Shown: one piece after another, positions 1-10,497 of the stretch
Layout: every line of letters begins with the position of its first letter
Position numbering within the stretch: the stretch's first letter is position 1
NCBI GenBank assembly: GCA_034770075.1
Contig: CM068383.1
Coordinates: 37,963,222 to 38,027,221, forward strand
Length of the DNA: 64,000 nt
Source of the DNA: Aralia elata
Lineage: Eukaryota; Streptophyta; Magnoliopsida; Apiales; Araliaceae
Direction: 5' to 3'
Notes under the pieces: model-generated
Told to the model about the DNA's origin: nothing
Seen by the model: the letters and a program-made list of their open reading frames with translations, nothing else
Databases searched by the model: none
Made by a program: the position numbers and the translations under genes

Positions 1-1
1 T

Positions 2-1906
2 GTAGTATACAGTGATGCGTCACACAAGGGCCTTGGTTGTGTACTGATGCAGCACGGCAGGGTCATTGCGTACGCTTCACGCCAGCTGAAGGACTATGAG
101 AAGGGATACCCGACTCATGATCTGGAATTAGCAGCAGTAGTGTTCGCCTTGAAGATTTGGAGGCACTACTTATATGGAGAAAAGTGCGAGATATATACAG
201 ATCACAAAAGTCTGAAATATATCTTCACTCAGAAGGAGCTGAATATGAGGCAGCGCCGATGGTTAGAATTGATCAAGGATTACGATTGTGAGATTCTGTA
301 CCATCCAGGCAAAGCAAATGTAGTAGCGGATGCCCTGAGTAGGAAAGGCAGAGAGAAATTAATGAGGCTTACAACTCAGGCAGAACTGATAAGGGACTTT
401 GAACGCCTAGAGCTGGAGGTTAAGTATCCGACGGAGACGGGCGAAAAATTGTTCACCGTGACAGTGGGTCCGACTCTACTGGATAAGATAAAGGAGGCTC
501 AAGAATTTGATGAAGAATGCATTAGCATTAAGAAGCAACTATCGGAAGGAAAGACGTTGAAGTTCAAAGTTGACAGCACAGGTCTGCTGAGGTTCGAAGG
601 AAGGATCTGGATACCCTATGTACCAGACTTAAGGGAGGAAATATTGCAAGAGGCCCATAATACGAGATTTTCGGTACATCCGGGTAGCACCAAGATGTAT
701 CAAGATCTTCGTCAACATTATTGGTGGCCGCATTTAAAAGGGGAAGTTGCAGAATTCGTCAGTCGGTGTTTAACTTGTCAAAGGGTCAAGGCAGAGCACC
801 AACGGCCGAGCGGATTGTTGCAACCCTTAGAGATTCCCGAGTGGAAATGGGAGCACATCACTATGGATTTTGTGGTAGGACTCCCGACAACACAAAAGGG
901 TCTAGACGCCATCTGGGTGATCGTAGATCGTTTGACCAAGTCTGCCCATTTTCTACTGATCAAGATCAGGTACAAATTGGAACAGTTGGCGAAACTTTAT
1001 GTGAAGGAGATAGTATCGCGACATGGAGTACCGGTGTCTATTGTATCTGACAGAGATCCGCGCTTCACGTCAAATTTTTGGAGAAGTCTGCAGGAAAGAA
1101 TGGGAACCCAGTTGAGAATGAGTACGGCGTATCATCCTCAGACTGATGGTCAGAGTGTGAGCGAACAATTCAAACTTTAGAGGATATGCTCCGGGCAGTT
1201 GTGATGGACTTAAGTGGCAGCTGGGGACGATCATTTGCCCTTGGTAGAGTTCGCTTACAACAATAGTTATCACGCTAGCATCGGTATGCCACCGTACGAG
1301 GCGTTATATGGGAGAAAGTGTCGAACGCCGTTGTGTTGGGATGAAGTTGGTGAACGGAGATTGTTGGGACCAGAATTGGTACAACAAACCGTGGAAATCA
1401 TTAAAGTAATAAGACAACGGTTAGTAGCGGCCCAGGATCGTCAGAAGAAGTACGCCGACTTACATCGTCAGAAAAGAGACTTTGAAGTTGGTAGTTATGT
1501 GTTTTTGAAGGTATCTCCCTGGAAAGGGAAGATCCGTTTTGGGAAGAAGGGCAAGCTGAGCCCTAGGTTCATAGGACCTTTTGAAATATTAAGGAGAATA
1601 GGAGAAGTGGCGTACGAGGTAGCATTACCTCCTGAACTTGAGCACATTCACAACGTGTTTCATGTATCAGTGTTGCGTCCGTATAAGCCAGATTACAAGC
1701 ATGTCATTTCCTATGAGCCAATTCAAGTCGAAAAGGACTTATCGTACGAGGAGATTCCTGTTCAAATCCTAGATAGGAAGGAACAGACACTGAGAAATAA
1801 AGTCATTCATTCGGTTAAAGTACTCTGGAGGAATCACGCGGTGGAAGAAGCCACGTGGGAACTCGAAGAGAAGATGAGAGCGAATTACCCCCAGTTGTTT
1901 GAGTAA
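2..1906 (+). pseudogene. Ty3/gypsy pol: RNase H, integrase, chromodomain (Tekay I), frameshifted
   Basis: Encodes the last part of a retrotransposon polyprotein that would degrade template RNA, integrate the DNA copy and tether it to chromatin. RNase H begins at the window edge (VVYSDASHKGLG, then YTDHKSLKYI). Next come the integrase zinc finger (H...H...CLTCQRVK), the catalytic core (MDFVVGLP, VSDRDPRFTS, YHPQTDGQS) and a C-terminal region with HNVFHVSVLRPY followed by a chromodomain-like end (VLWRNHAVEEATWELEEKM). The frame breaks twice: two extra bases near 1154-1157, just after the YHPQTDGQS box, and one extra base near 1223-1226. Together they add three bases, so the original frame resumes to the stop at 1904-1906. 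Only about 24 codons are read out of frame, and an early stop falls at 1178-1180. Confidence 0.92.
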
Positions 1907-1939
1907 CCTTAGATCGAAATTCCGAGGACGGAATTTTTA

Positions 1940-1953
1940 TAAGGGGGAGAGGA
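1940..1953 (+). other. Polypurine tract of Tekay I
   Basis: Purine-rich stretch AAGGGGGAGAGGA directly abuts the 3' LTR start (TGTAATGACC). It is the expected plus-strand primer site for reverse transcription. Confidence 0.85.
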
Positions 1954-2689
1954 TGTAATGACCAGGAATTTTCAAAACATTGTATCAAATTTATTTTTGA
2001 TAAATAAAATTCATTTTATATAATTTTTGAATTTTATTTGGATCCATGTAAGAATTATTATTTTAATTATATAAATACGTGGACCAATAATTTTCTGTGT
2101 ATTAAAGGGACTCACTGAGAGTTTAAATAAATTAGTGAGTAGCCCTAAAGAATTTATTTGCAAGAAAATTGGGGAATTAATAAATAATTCCATCATTATC
2201 GAATTAAATAATTCGAATAAGGAACTATGGTTAAAAATAAATATTTCGAATGAGCAATTAACTAGTTTAGTTATTTAATTCGAAGTGCAATTTAATTTGG
2301 GTTACTTTTCTTTTATTTAAGTTGGCCTATTTTCTTTTTATTTATTTCTGGGTTGAACCCAAAACTTTATAATAAGCTAAGCCCAAATTTTCTTTTAATT
2401 TCCTCTTGGGCCCAATTCCCTTATCCTCTCCATTCATTAGCCGACCCAAGCCCAATCCCTTTTCCAGCCAAATTAAACCCGCTCCATTTCCCTTGTTAAC
2501 CGGCAAGTCAATTAGGAGGGGTTTCAAAACAGCAGGTATTGATTTGGGGGAAATCAATCAGAAAAAGGGGAACCCAAGCCATCAACCGAACCAAATCCTC
2601 AAACCAGTTCGAACGGGAGGAAGAACCAGGGGTTCGAAACCCTCAAACCATATAGCCGAACCTAGCTAGCAATCAAAGCCCATCAGTCA

Positions 2690-2950
2690 ATCGAGCCATC
2701 GATCGGACGGGACAGGAAAGAGGTGTCGCCAGGCATGCGCCGGCGACCACTCGAAGCGAGCAGACGGCGAGGGAAAGACCAGCAGACGGTTCAAGGGTTG
2801 ATGCGGACAACCGAGGGTTTGACGTTCGGACCAAGGGGTCCAGGAGTTCGGCGACGCGACCGGTGTCAGCGCACGCGTGGCTCGAGGTTGCCGACGATGA
2901 CAATCGGCTCGATGGAAATGACCGGCCGACCCCTTCCTCCTACCGATGGA
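2690..2950. other. GC-rich island inside AT-rich LTR U3
   Basis: About 260 bp much richer in G+C than the rest of the LTR, with many CpG and small inverted motifs such as GTCGCC...GGCGAC around 2724-2747. It lies about 50-300 bp upstream of the TATA box at 3003, so it may be a promoter-proximal element. That role is inferred from position only. Confidence 0.5.
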
Positions 2951-3002
2951 TTTTGAAGAACCAATTTAGGTAATACCCAATTCATTGGGTAATCGGTTCT
3001 GC

Positions 3003-3040
3003 TATAAATTGTACCCAAAACCCTAGTTTGAGCCGCTAGT
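3003..3040 (+). promoter_or_regulatory. Candidate LTR promoter (TATA box) of Tekay I
   Basis: TATAAATT at 3003-3010 follows the GC-rich island. Transcription would be expected to start about 30 bp downstream, near 3033-3040, marking the U3/R border. Inferred from the motif and its place in the LTR. Confidence 0.5.
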
Positions 3041-3769
3041 GTTTCATTTCAAATTAGAGGAAGATAGTCACTGAGAGAAGAGAGAGCAGGGAATTATCAG
3101 TGAACAATCCGACTGAATTTTGTATTGTGGTAGAGGAGAAAAATTTCAACCCAAATCAAACCCAAGGTATATATCAAGCTGCCGATTTTTCTTGTGGGTT
3201 TAGTTTTGGAAATTATTTTTGTGTTGTTGCGAATACTGTGTTAGTTTTCTACTTGGGTTGTATAAGTTTCTTCCTCCTGTAATTGGATTTTGGTATTCTG
3301 TTCTCTGTATTGGATTAAGCTGTGTATACATTGAATTTGGTTTGTGAAAATTCTTTGGTTTCTTGGTTTATACTATACAGTATATTGGATTGTTGTGTTT
3401 GTTCCTCTGTATTCAATTTAGTTGCCTTTGGTATTGTTTGGCTTATACTGCTTGGTTGAGACTTGTATACTGAAGAATCATAGGCTGTGGCAATTTGAAT
3501 TGGTACAATAGTTAGAGCAGTATTGAACCCCTGTTTGCCCAACAAGTGTTTGTTAAAATGCTTGAACGAAAACCATTCTCCACTTTGGAATTTCTGTCGA
3601 CAGTTTGTTGTATGAAACCTGGTTTCTTTGGCTATAAATCTAATGGGAGTTCCCTATTGTGTTGAATAATGAACTGGATAATTGAAATGAATTATTGGCA
3701 GGAATTTCCAAATTGGTTTTGTAATTCTTTGGGTTATTTAAAACAACAATAAATTAGGGTTAATAATTA

Positions 3770-4460
3770 TTTATTATTTAACATTGAATAATAAAGGAAA
3801 TAAAGATAATAAATATTTAATTATTATTTAATTGATATCAAATAATAATTAAGTATGAATATAGTTAATAAAATAATTATTTATTATTTAATAATAAATA
3901 ATAAATAAAAGGTAATAAATATTTAATAATAATTAAGTCTGAATAAAAGAATAGCCTTGTATGCTATTATATTTTCCATGTATAGTAAATTGTTTACTTA
4001 TTTATTGATGAATAAACCTAATTAGTTATTATTTACTATTAGATAATAACTAAAGGTAACTCTTACTCACTAATTAATTATTTATTATTTAATTAACTTT
4101 AAATAATAAATAAATCTAATTAGTTAAATAATAATTAAAGATGAATTATAACACACTAATTAATTATTTATTATTTGATTAACATTAAATAACAAATAAA
4201 CCTAATTAGTTATTTTTAAATAATAACTAAAGGTAATTCATACGTGTTAATTAATTATTCGAATAACCTTAAATAATAAACAAAGTTAATTAATTATTAT
4301 TTAAGCTTAAATAAAAATTAAAGACAATTAAAATTTATAATTCGACTATTATTTAATTAATAAATAATTAGTAAATATAATTAGTTATTAATTACTATTA
4401 TTAATAACTAAAGATAATTAATTAATTACTGTTTAACAAATATTAAATAGTAATTAAATA
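3770..4460. repeat. AT-rich imperfect tandem array in Tekay I LTR
   Basis: Blocks of about 85-90 bp recur with the pattern 'aaacctaattagttatt...aataactaaagg...ctaattaattatttatta'. Clear copies start near 4011, 4102 and 4190, and more diverged ones flank them. The array expands the R/U5 side of the LTR and helps explain its 3.9-kb length. Confidence 0.6.
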
Positions 4461-5843
4461 AAGATAAAGTTAATAAGTAAGGAGATTTTAAATAGCAACT
4501 TAACTGAACAATTTTGATAAATTGTCTAAGGGGTAATAAATGAATATTACTTGAGAAAGAGTAGTGTTAATTAATTACACAATTATAAATTAATTGTTTA
4601 AGGGATTAATAAGTATTTATTACTTAAGGGATACATGGTTGATTTATTTAAACCATCAACCTAAAAGCCAATTAAATGCCTTATGAAAATTGCTATAGTC
4701 TATTTACCGTGTGCTATGTGAATTTCTTAAATTGTTAAATAAATAGCATAAGTAAGCGTATCGGCGTACAACTACGCTAGTACTAATTGATAGACCGACC
4801 TTATTTATGTTAGGTTCTTCAAAGGACAAATAGTTAAAGCTAAAATTAATTGTAGCTGAGCAAACAGGCAAGTTCCTAACCCTAAACTTCTTACATTATT
4901 GCAAGTTCCCTAACTCAAACTCGAGTTATTATTTTCGAAGCATGTTAGTGAATAATTATTGTTGATTATTCACATCTATACTAGTTATTGAGATTTGCAC
5001 CTTGTGCAATTGAAATTCCTATTCTATTATTATTGAATTGTGAATTTGGTTAAAGTTCTTTCAAGCATGAATTGTTTATGAGATAGATCTATGCTAATTG
5101 TATCAGCTAGATCAAGCATGTCTAATTTGTTAAATCAAAAGTATTTTAAAAGCTGTTCTTATTAAATTGCTATGGTAAGAACTCTTGGCTGAGAAAAGGA
5201 TAAACTTGTTTAAGGCATGATATCAATGTCGGTTATTAAGTGTTTATGCATAAATCACGGGGTTATGAGAGGCTGATCCCCTCGATTACCAAAACTTTTA
5301 AGAGGTCCAGTTTAAATGCTGAGAACCTTGGAAAACGTCCTTGGGTATTTCAAACCACTCAGTAATTGTCATTCAATTATTCGAATATTCAACTGTTGTT
5401 TATTAATTCAATGCTCCTCCACACTCTTATACTGTTGTTGAACATTGAAAGCGAAATTTCCTTCTATCATGATATATCTCTTTGTGTATATACTTGCTAA
5501 GCAAATTAGTTGCTTATCCTTGCTATATCATGATCTTTATTTCAGCTAAGGCAGAAACGTCTAGAGGAGACAAAGGAAAAGGGAAGGTGCAAGAGTAGAT
5601 GCCCGTTAGTGCCTACGGACTAGCTATTTCCGAATGTGGTTTGATTAAGTGAGCCTTTATTTGTGTTAAGAGTACGTTTTATGTTAAGGTTAAAGAACCT
5701 TGGGACCAGAATTGTAAGACTTTATTTCCATTCGATAAACAATGTATGTTTATTATTCCGCATTTAGTTAGATAGTATGTTTGTCATCGATTATCGTGAG
5801 CACCAAATTCGAGGTTTGGAAACCTGGATTTGGGGGTGTCACA

Positions 5844-6567
5844 ACAGTAAAGTAAATTAAAAGAAATATAATGAAGAAAAAGATTATACCTTTTATTGCT
5901 TAGAAAACTTGATTAATTCTCCTTTGATTTTAGATTTCTTCTCTCCAATCTCCAAACTTCTCTCTCAATTTCTCTCTATTCTCTCAAACTCTCAATTTTC
6001 TCTAAACTCTCAAAGCTCTGCTCTCTCTTCTTTAAGCTTAGAAACAACTGACAATCTTTTTAACGTACTTAGCTTTTAAGTTAATCAGTTAAAGAAATCA
6101 AGAGTTAGGCTTTGTTTGGTTGAACCAAAGAAAATAATCCATTTTTTTACCAACCAAGGGTCACAAGGCCTTGTTTGGTTTATCTAAATAAAACCCTTTC
6201 TCCATTTATTTTAATAATCCATTTTACTATATAGTTTTAATTGTCACACTTTTAATTTAATTAAACTTATTATTAAATAAATTCAATTAAACTTTAATTA
6301 ATAATTCTATTTAACCAATAACAATAACACCAAATAAATTATTCTATTCAAATAAATCCTTTATTCAAATAAATCATTTAGTTATCTAATTTAATTATTA
6401 AATTAAATTAGAATAATCACATCAAATCACATTTAAATAACATTTAACATAAATTCTTTCACCATAACTTTATAAATTATTTATTTTACTCCATAAATAA
6501 ATTAATAAAAATATTTATATAATTCAATAAATATTTTTATTTATTCACAAAAATCGCATTCGTTACA
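5844..6567 (-). repeat. Partial Tekay-type LTR, minus strand (host of Tekay I)
   Basis: Reads as the first ~720 bp (5' end) of a minus-strand LTR that begins TGTAACGAATGCGATTTTTG at 6567. It matches the corresponding parts of the LTRs at 10498-13274 and 46543-49263 (the CT-rich block near 5930-6030, the 'aaggccttgtttggtt' repeats and the terminal sequence). The other end is left of the window, because Tekay I inserted at 5843/5844. Sequence right of 6567 is an Athila-type LTR rather than a polypurine tract, so this was either a 5' LTR or a solo LTR. Confidence 0.8.
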
Positions 6568-7985
6568 AGTGCACGTGGTCCACAAGTAATATAATGAAAG
6601 TAGAGTATCGATCCCACATAGAATATAATTACAATTTAATCTAACAAGCACCAGTTTTATAACTATTTCGGTCTCTTTAAACAAATGAATAATTTGTGAA
6701 TTACTGAATAATTAACAATTAAAACTAAAGATCAAATAATTAAATCAGATAGAGGAGCATTGAGATTATAATTTCACCTATTGCTGCACTTAGGTTGCTA
6801 CACTTCCTGTTAATTCCAATTGATTACTTCAGATTGTTAGTCGAGAACATAAATGTAAACTATGACCATCTCTCGATGTACCATACCCATATCACACTAA
6901 ATCCACAGATGATAGTTTGAATGTGAACACCCTAATTGACTAACACACTATACCTCTATGTGAGTTACAATCAAAGATGGTCGAAGCTCAAGTTCTCAAT
7001 AAACTACATGCAGTGCTTCGGTATATCTCTATCCTGGGCACGAATCATAATTTCTATCACCATATAGAAGTCATAAACACATGCCAACATGATCAGATCT
7101 AAACCTATAATCCGTCTCTTAATTTCATATAGGTTATCACGGTAATTGGTGATCAAATAATTAATCATTCATCACAAATCACATTAGATAATCCATAAAT
7201 AATCAATTAAAATGAACAAGGAAGCAAAATAACTTCAGCTATGTAATAAAATCCATTATAATCCTAAAATTAGGTTTAGTTCATAATTGAAACGAAACCC
7301 ATCATCCACAATTGATTATACATTGAAATCCAATATAGAAGTGAAGAGAATATAAGAATAGAGAATAGCAAATCTAGGGTTTCTTCTCTTGCTTCAAATC
7401 TGGACTCCAATGATCTTCAATTCCTTCCAATCTCCAAAGTCTCACTTAATATAAACTAATCTCATGCTAATCTAAGCTTTTTCTTTAAAGTAGAGAATAG
7501 AATATGTATATCAGTTTTTCTCTATCTCGATATATTAATAAAAACGTCCTATCTCTCAGACTCTACTAGCCATGAACCCTTTTTCAAGTAATAATCTGAT
7601 TGGCCACTTAAATTGAAAGTCGCACTTTTCACGGACCGGTGCAGTTGCGCTATATTTGCTCTTGACTTGGGCGTAACTGCGTTGCAGGGTCGTCTGACTG
7701 GGCAGTGGCGCAGCTGCACCGTGACAAAGGTATACTGGGGCGCAGCTGTGTTGTCTATCAGTTTTGGATTCTGCTGTTCTGTTGCTATGCCTTCATTTAT
7801 TGTCATGCATTGATCACTTTAGCCTCCATTTCACGCCATTTGTTGCCCAATGCTACCAAAAGAGTTCCCGAGCGCAAATCCTACAAACTGAGAATAAAAT
7901 GCATGAAAAGCTACTTAAACAAATGGGATTAGGCAACAATTATAGCAAGTTAGTATCAATAAGTAGGTATAAAACTTACTTATCA
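6568..7985 (-). repeat. 3' LTR of Athila B, truncated
   Basis: In the minus direction it starts TGATAAGTAAG at 7985, right after the polypurine tract, and shares scattered blocks with the Athila A LTR, for example 'caagtaatat...atcgatccca' against 'caagtaatat...tcgaaccca'. Its terminal part is off-window, separated by insertion of a Tekay-type LTR at 6567/6568. It contains a cluster of GC-rich palindromes at 7634-7755. Confidence 0.82.
7634..7755. other. GC-rich palindrome cluster in Athila B LTR
   Basis: Five short near-palindromes of the GCGCAGCTGCGC type lie in 120 bp: GTGCAGTTGCGC, GGCGTAACTGCG, GTTGCAG, GGCGCAGCTGCAC and GGCGCAGCTGTG. The same motif type recurs in this element's spacer at 13612-13730. 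The surrounding sequence is AT-rich. Function unknown. Confidence 0.65.
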
Positions 7986-8000
7986 AATACCCCCAAACTT
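7986..8000 (-). other. Polypurine tract of Athila B
   Basis: Minus-strand AAGTTTGGGGGTATT directly before the LTR start TGATAAG. The identical motif precedes the LTRs of Athila C (30966-30980) and Athila A (52987-53001). Confidence 0.85.
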
Positions 8001-9359
8001 AAACCGTTGCTTGCCCTCAAGCAACAAAACAATAAGAAATGAAAAAGATAAGTGATATGCAGTCTACTCTACATGCCTACGAATCCACATCAGTTAGAAC
8101 GAAATTCATATGAGGTGCCTCAGAAGAACCACGATGATCATTAAACACAATTTTCGACCAAGGACAAGATAATCATGTATATCATTATGCAAATCAAAAC
8201 TTGTCATCACTGATATAGTGTCTTGTGTGCATCACAATCATCAAACTTGCTACAATACAAATATATCACATAATATGCTTCTTAGGGGGAAAACCACATG
8301 TCTAATTCAAGAATCTCAGCAAATGGGATAAGTTTCAGCAATGACTACACATTAACTAAGCAGAGGGTTAACATGAAGTATATTATACTATTATTCAATC
8401 ACGAGGGCGATTTTCGCACACTCCCATGTTTTATTACTTGACTGTGCAATGTTTAGTCCTCTTAAGCTTTTCAATGTTACCCGTGTAGCGAGCTTTCGAC
8501 CGACGACTCCCAAACCAGACGGCTTTAGGGCGCTAGGTGAAGAGACACCCCTAAGGGCTTACTCGAATAATAACGGCCACAAAACCAAACTATCCAAGCT
8601 GCTTTTATCCACTATACTTTTTAGCGTGAATATCAATGCTTCCTAATGCTTGGACACCCAGTTAGTTCGCATAATGGACATTAAAGTAGTTTTTTTTTTG
8701 AATTTTTTTATGCAATACTCCAAAACTTTCCCCCAAACTTAAGTCTTTACGTAATCTATGCTTAAACCAGCCATTCATTGAATTTCTATCATTAAAACTT
8801 CTATTGCTCTATTGCCCACCAGAAGGCTATTATGTAATTATTTCCATTAAGCAAGCCATGAAGGTTACTAAATAGTGCTATCCGGTGACATCAATTTCAA
8901 ATAAGTCAGGATTCAAATCATGATATAACATAAAGGTCAAGTCTAAGCTATCAACAATGAGCAAAAATCCACAGTTCCAATATTATCATCGGCCACATGA
9001 AATTCAAACCAACCAAGATGTGGGATTCATGCAATATGCTCTAACTAATCTGAATGCAATGCAATATGCAAATGAAATATATATTTTTTTATTTTTATTT
9101 TTTTTCTATTTTTATTTTATTTCTTATGCAATAAAAGCAAAAACTAAAGACAAAAACTAACTAGTTCTCATATTAACTAATTAACAAAAACTAACAAGCA
9201 AAAAAAAAACTAAACATGCACTAACATGAACTAACAATGTAATCTAAACAAATAAACTAAACTAATACCCCCAAACTTGAAAAATAACCATGTCCTTATT
9301 GGAAGGTAAAGGTAAGAAGAATTCCCCTAGGTAGCTTGGTCATCGCCACCCGCCTCATC
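8001..9359 (-). other. 3' UTR of Athila B
   Basis: Non-coding 1.36 kb between the extra ORF and the polypurine tract. Apart from the conserved block at 8400-8580 it is AT-rich with homopolymer runs (T-runs near 8690 and 9088, an A-run near 9201) and no convincing coding sequence. Short frames at 8449 and 8957 are chance. Confidence 0.7.
8400..8580 (-). ncRNA. Conserved structured block in Athila 3' UTR (copy B)
   Basis: This block is alignable to 53341-53532 (Athila A) and 30398-30595 (Athila C), although the 3' UTRs around them are diverged. In element sense it begins GTGGCC, contains AAGCCCTTAGGGGTGTCTC and GGTTTGGGAGTCGTCGGTCG, and ends ACATTGCAC. A further small hairpin (GCGAAAATCGC) follows. 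A stem closed over a TCTC-containing loop can form, and bases on both sides of it differ between copies while pairing is kept. It may be a cis-acting RNA element for packaging, 3'-end formation or translation. Being a separate RNA gene is not shown. Confidence 0.45.
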
Positions 9360-10497
9360 TTACTCGGGTGGAGTGTTTGGTGGAGGGTAGACGCTGGCGG
9401 ATCCATAAACTGGGAATTGGACTTGCACTCCCAACTGGCCAAAAGCTTGGGATAATGCCCCAGAGAAATCCGTAGTGTAGGCATGGAAGTTGGTGTGCAT
9501 GGCATCCATCCTTCTCTGCAAATGCCGTATCTGACACTCATGTCTGACGAGGTAGTCCGGAGGTATCCCAGCCGACTGTGGAACAGGTACTTCCTCCTCT
9601 TCTTCTTCTTCCTCCGTATTCTCCTCATGATCGGGCAAGATAAAGCCTCGGCCCCAAGGATGAGATTTACCTCCTCCCCAAATGACATACTTTTGAATGG
9701 CGACGTGGTCAATGTCACGCATTGGCAGCTGCATTGTTTCCTCCTCCCACTGAACATCCATCTTATCACATAGTCCAGTAATAATCGAGGCATGAGGAAT
9801 TAAGCCTGAAGTGCCCTCTCTCATATATCTGAGCATTGACTGATTGATGAGATGCTCGACATCAATAGATTTTCCCGTGATAATGCCATAGAGAATAATC
9901 GCTCTGTCAACTGTGACATTCTGGTGATGGGTGGTGGGTAACAAACTTGCACAAATAAAACTGTACCAAACCTTGGTGTACCGACTTAGAGCTGTCTGCA
10001 GAAAGTGGACTTTTTTGTTGGTGCCTGCCTTGGTAGCCCATTTGGTTCCCGACTTGCATATTTCTTGAATAAGTTGATCCAAGTCAGTCTTATACCGCTG
10101 ATATTCCACCCAATTAGACTCATCAGATGGCATGGTCGTTGAGTGAAAGATCTCATTGATTACCTCTTTGCTGTATGGCGCTTGTTTCCCTCGAACAAAA
10201 GCTATGCCGTTCTGAGTTTCCCTGGCATTGACATAAAACTCTTTCACGATTGCCATTGGTGCTGGCAAGGGTGTGCTAACAACCAACGCCCAATTACACC
10301 CGATGATCATATCTTTCATCTTCCCATCCTCTGTACTCGGTTTCAATCCCTTTTCTTGCACAAAGGACTTGCCAACCAAGACATCCCAGTAATAATGTTG
10401 TGTAGATAAATTCACGAACCTCGTAGCATCCAAAACATCTCTGCTACTTCCCTCGCCATCATCGCCACTACTTGATGAAGAAGATGGAATGCGAATT

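Larger units (their letters stand above)
1..5843 (+). mobile_element. Tekay/Del-type Ty3/gypsy chromovirus, 3' part (Tekay I)
   Basis: The window opens inside RNase H of a chromovirus-type Ty3/gypsy element and runs through integrase, chromodomain, polypurine tract and a 3.9-kb 3' LTR. Gag, protease, reverse transcriptase and the 5' LTR lie outside the window. The order RNase H, integrase, chromodomain with no extra 3' ORF is typical of Tekay/Del elements. The LTR ends TG...CA. The first bases after it (ACAGT, 5844-5848) are the expected right copy of a 5-bp target duplication, but the left copy is off-window. The host sequence is a minus-strand Tekay-type LTR of another subfamily. Confidence 0.9.
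1954..5843 (+). repeat. 3' LTR of Tekay I (3,890 bp)
   Basis: Starts TGTAATGACC immediately after the polypurine tract and ends GGGGGTGTCACA. The same terminal motif ends the minus-strand Tekay-type LTRs at 10498 and, shortened, at 46543, so the families are related although this LTR is longer and its body differs. It holds an AT-rich U3, a GC-rich island (about 2690-2950), a TATA box at 3003 and an AT-rich imperfect tandem array (about 3770-4460). The small open frames in it (for example around 2400-2950 and 3100-3280) have no recognisable protein content. Confidence 0.85.

Noticed and set aside
2406..2956. Open frames in the GC-rich island of the Tekay I LTR
   Set aside because: Arg/Pro/Ser-rich frames on both strands follow base composition; they lie upstream of the LTR TATA box and resemble no known domain.
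7613..8042. Plus-strand frames in the Athila B LTR
   Set aside because: They run against the element's sense strand, overlap one another in different frames and cover the palindrome cluster and polypurine tract; no homologue recognised.
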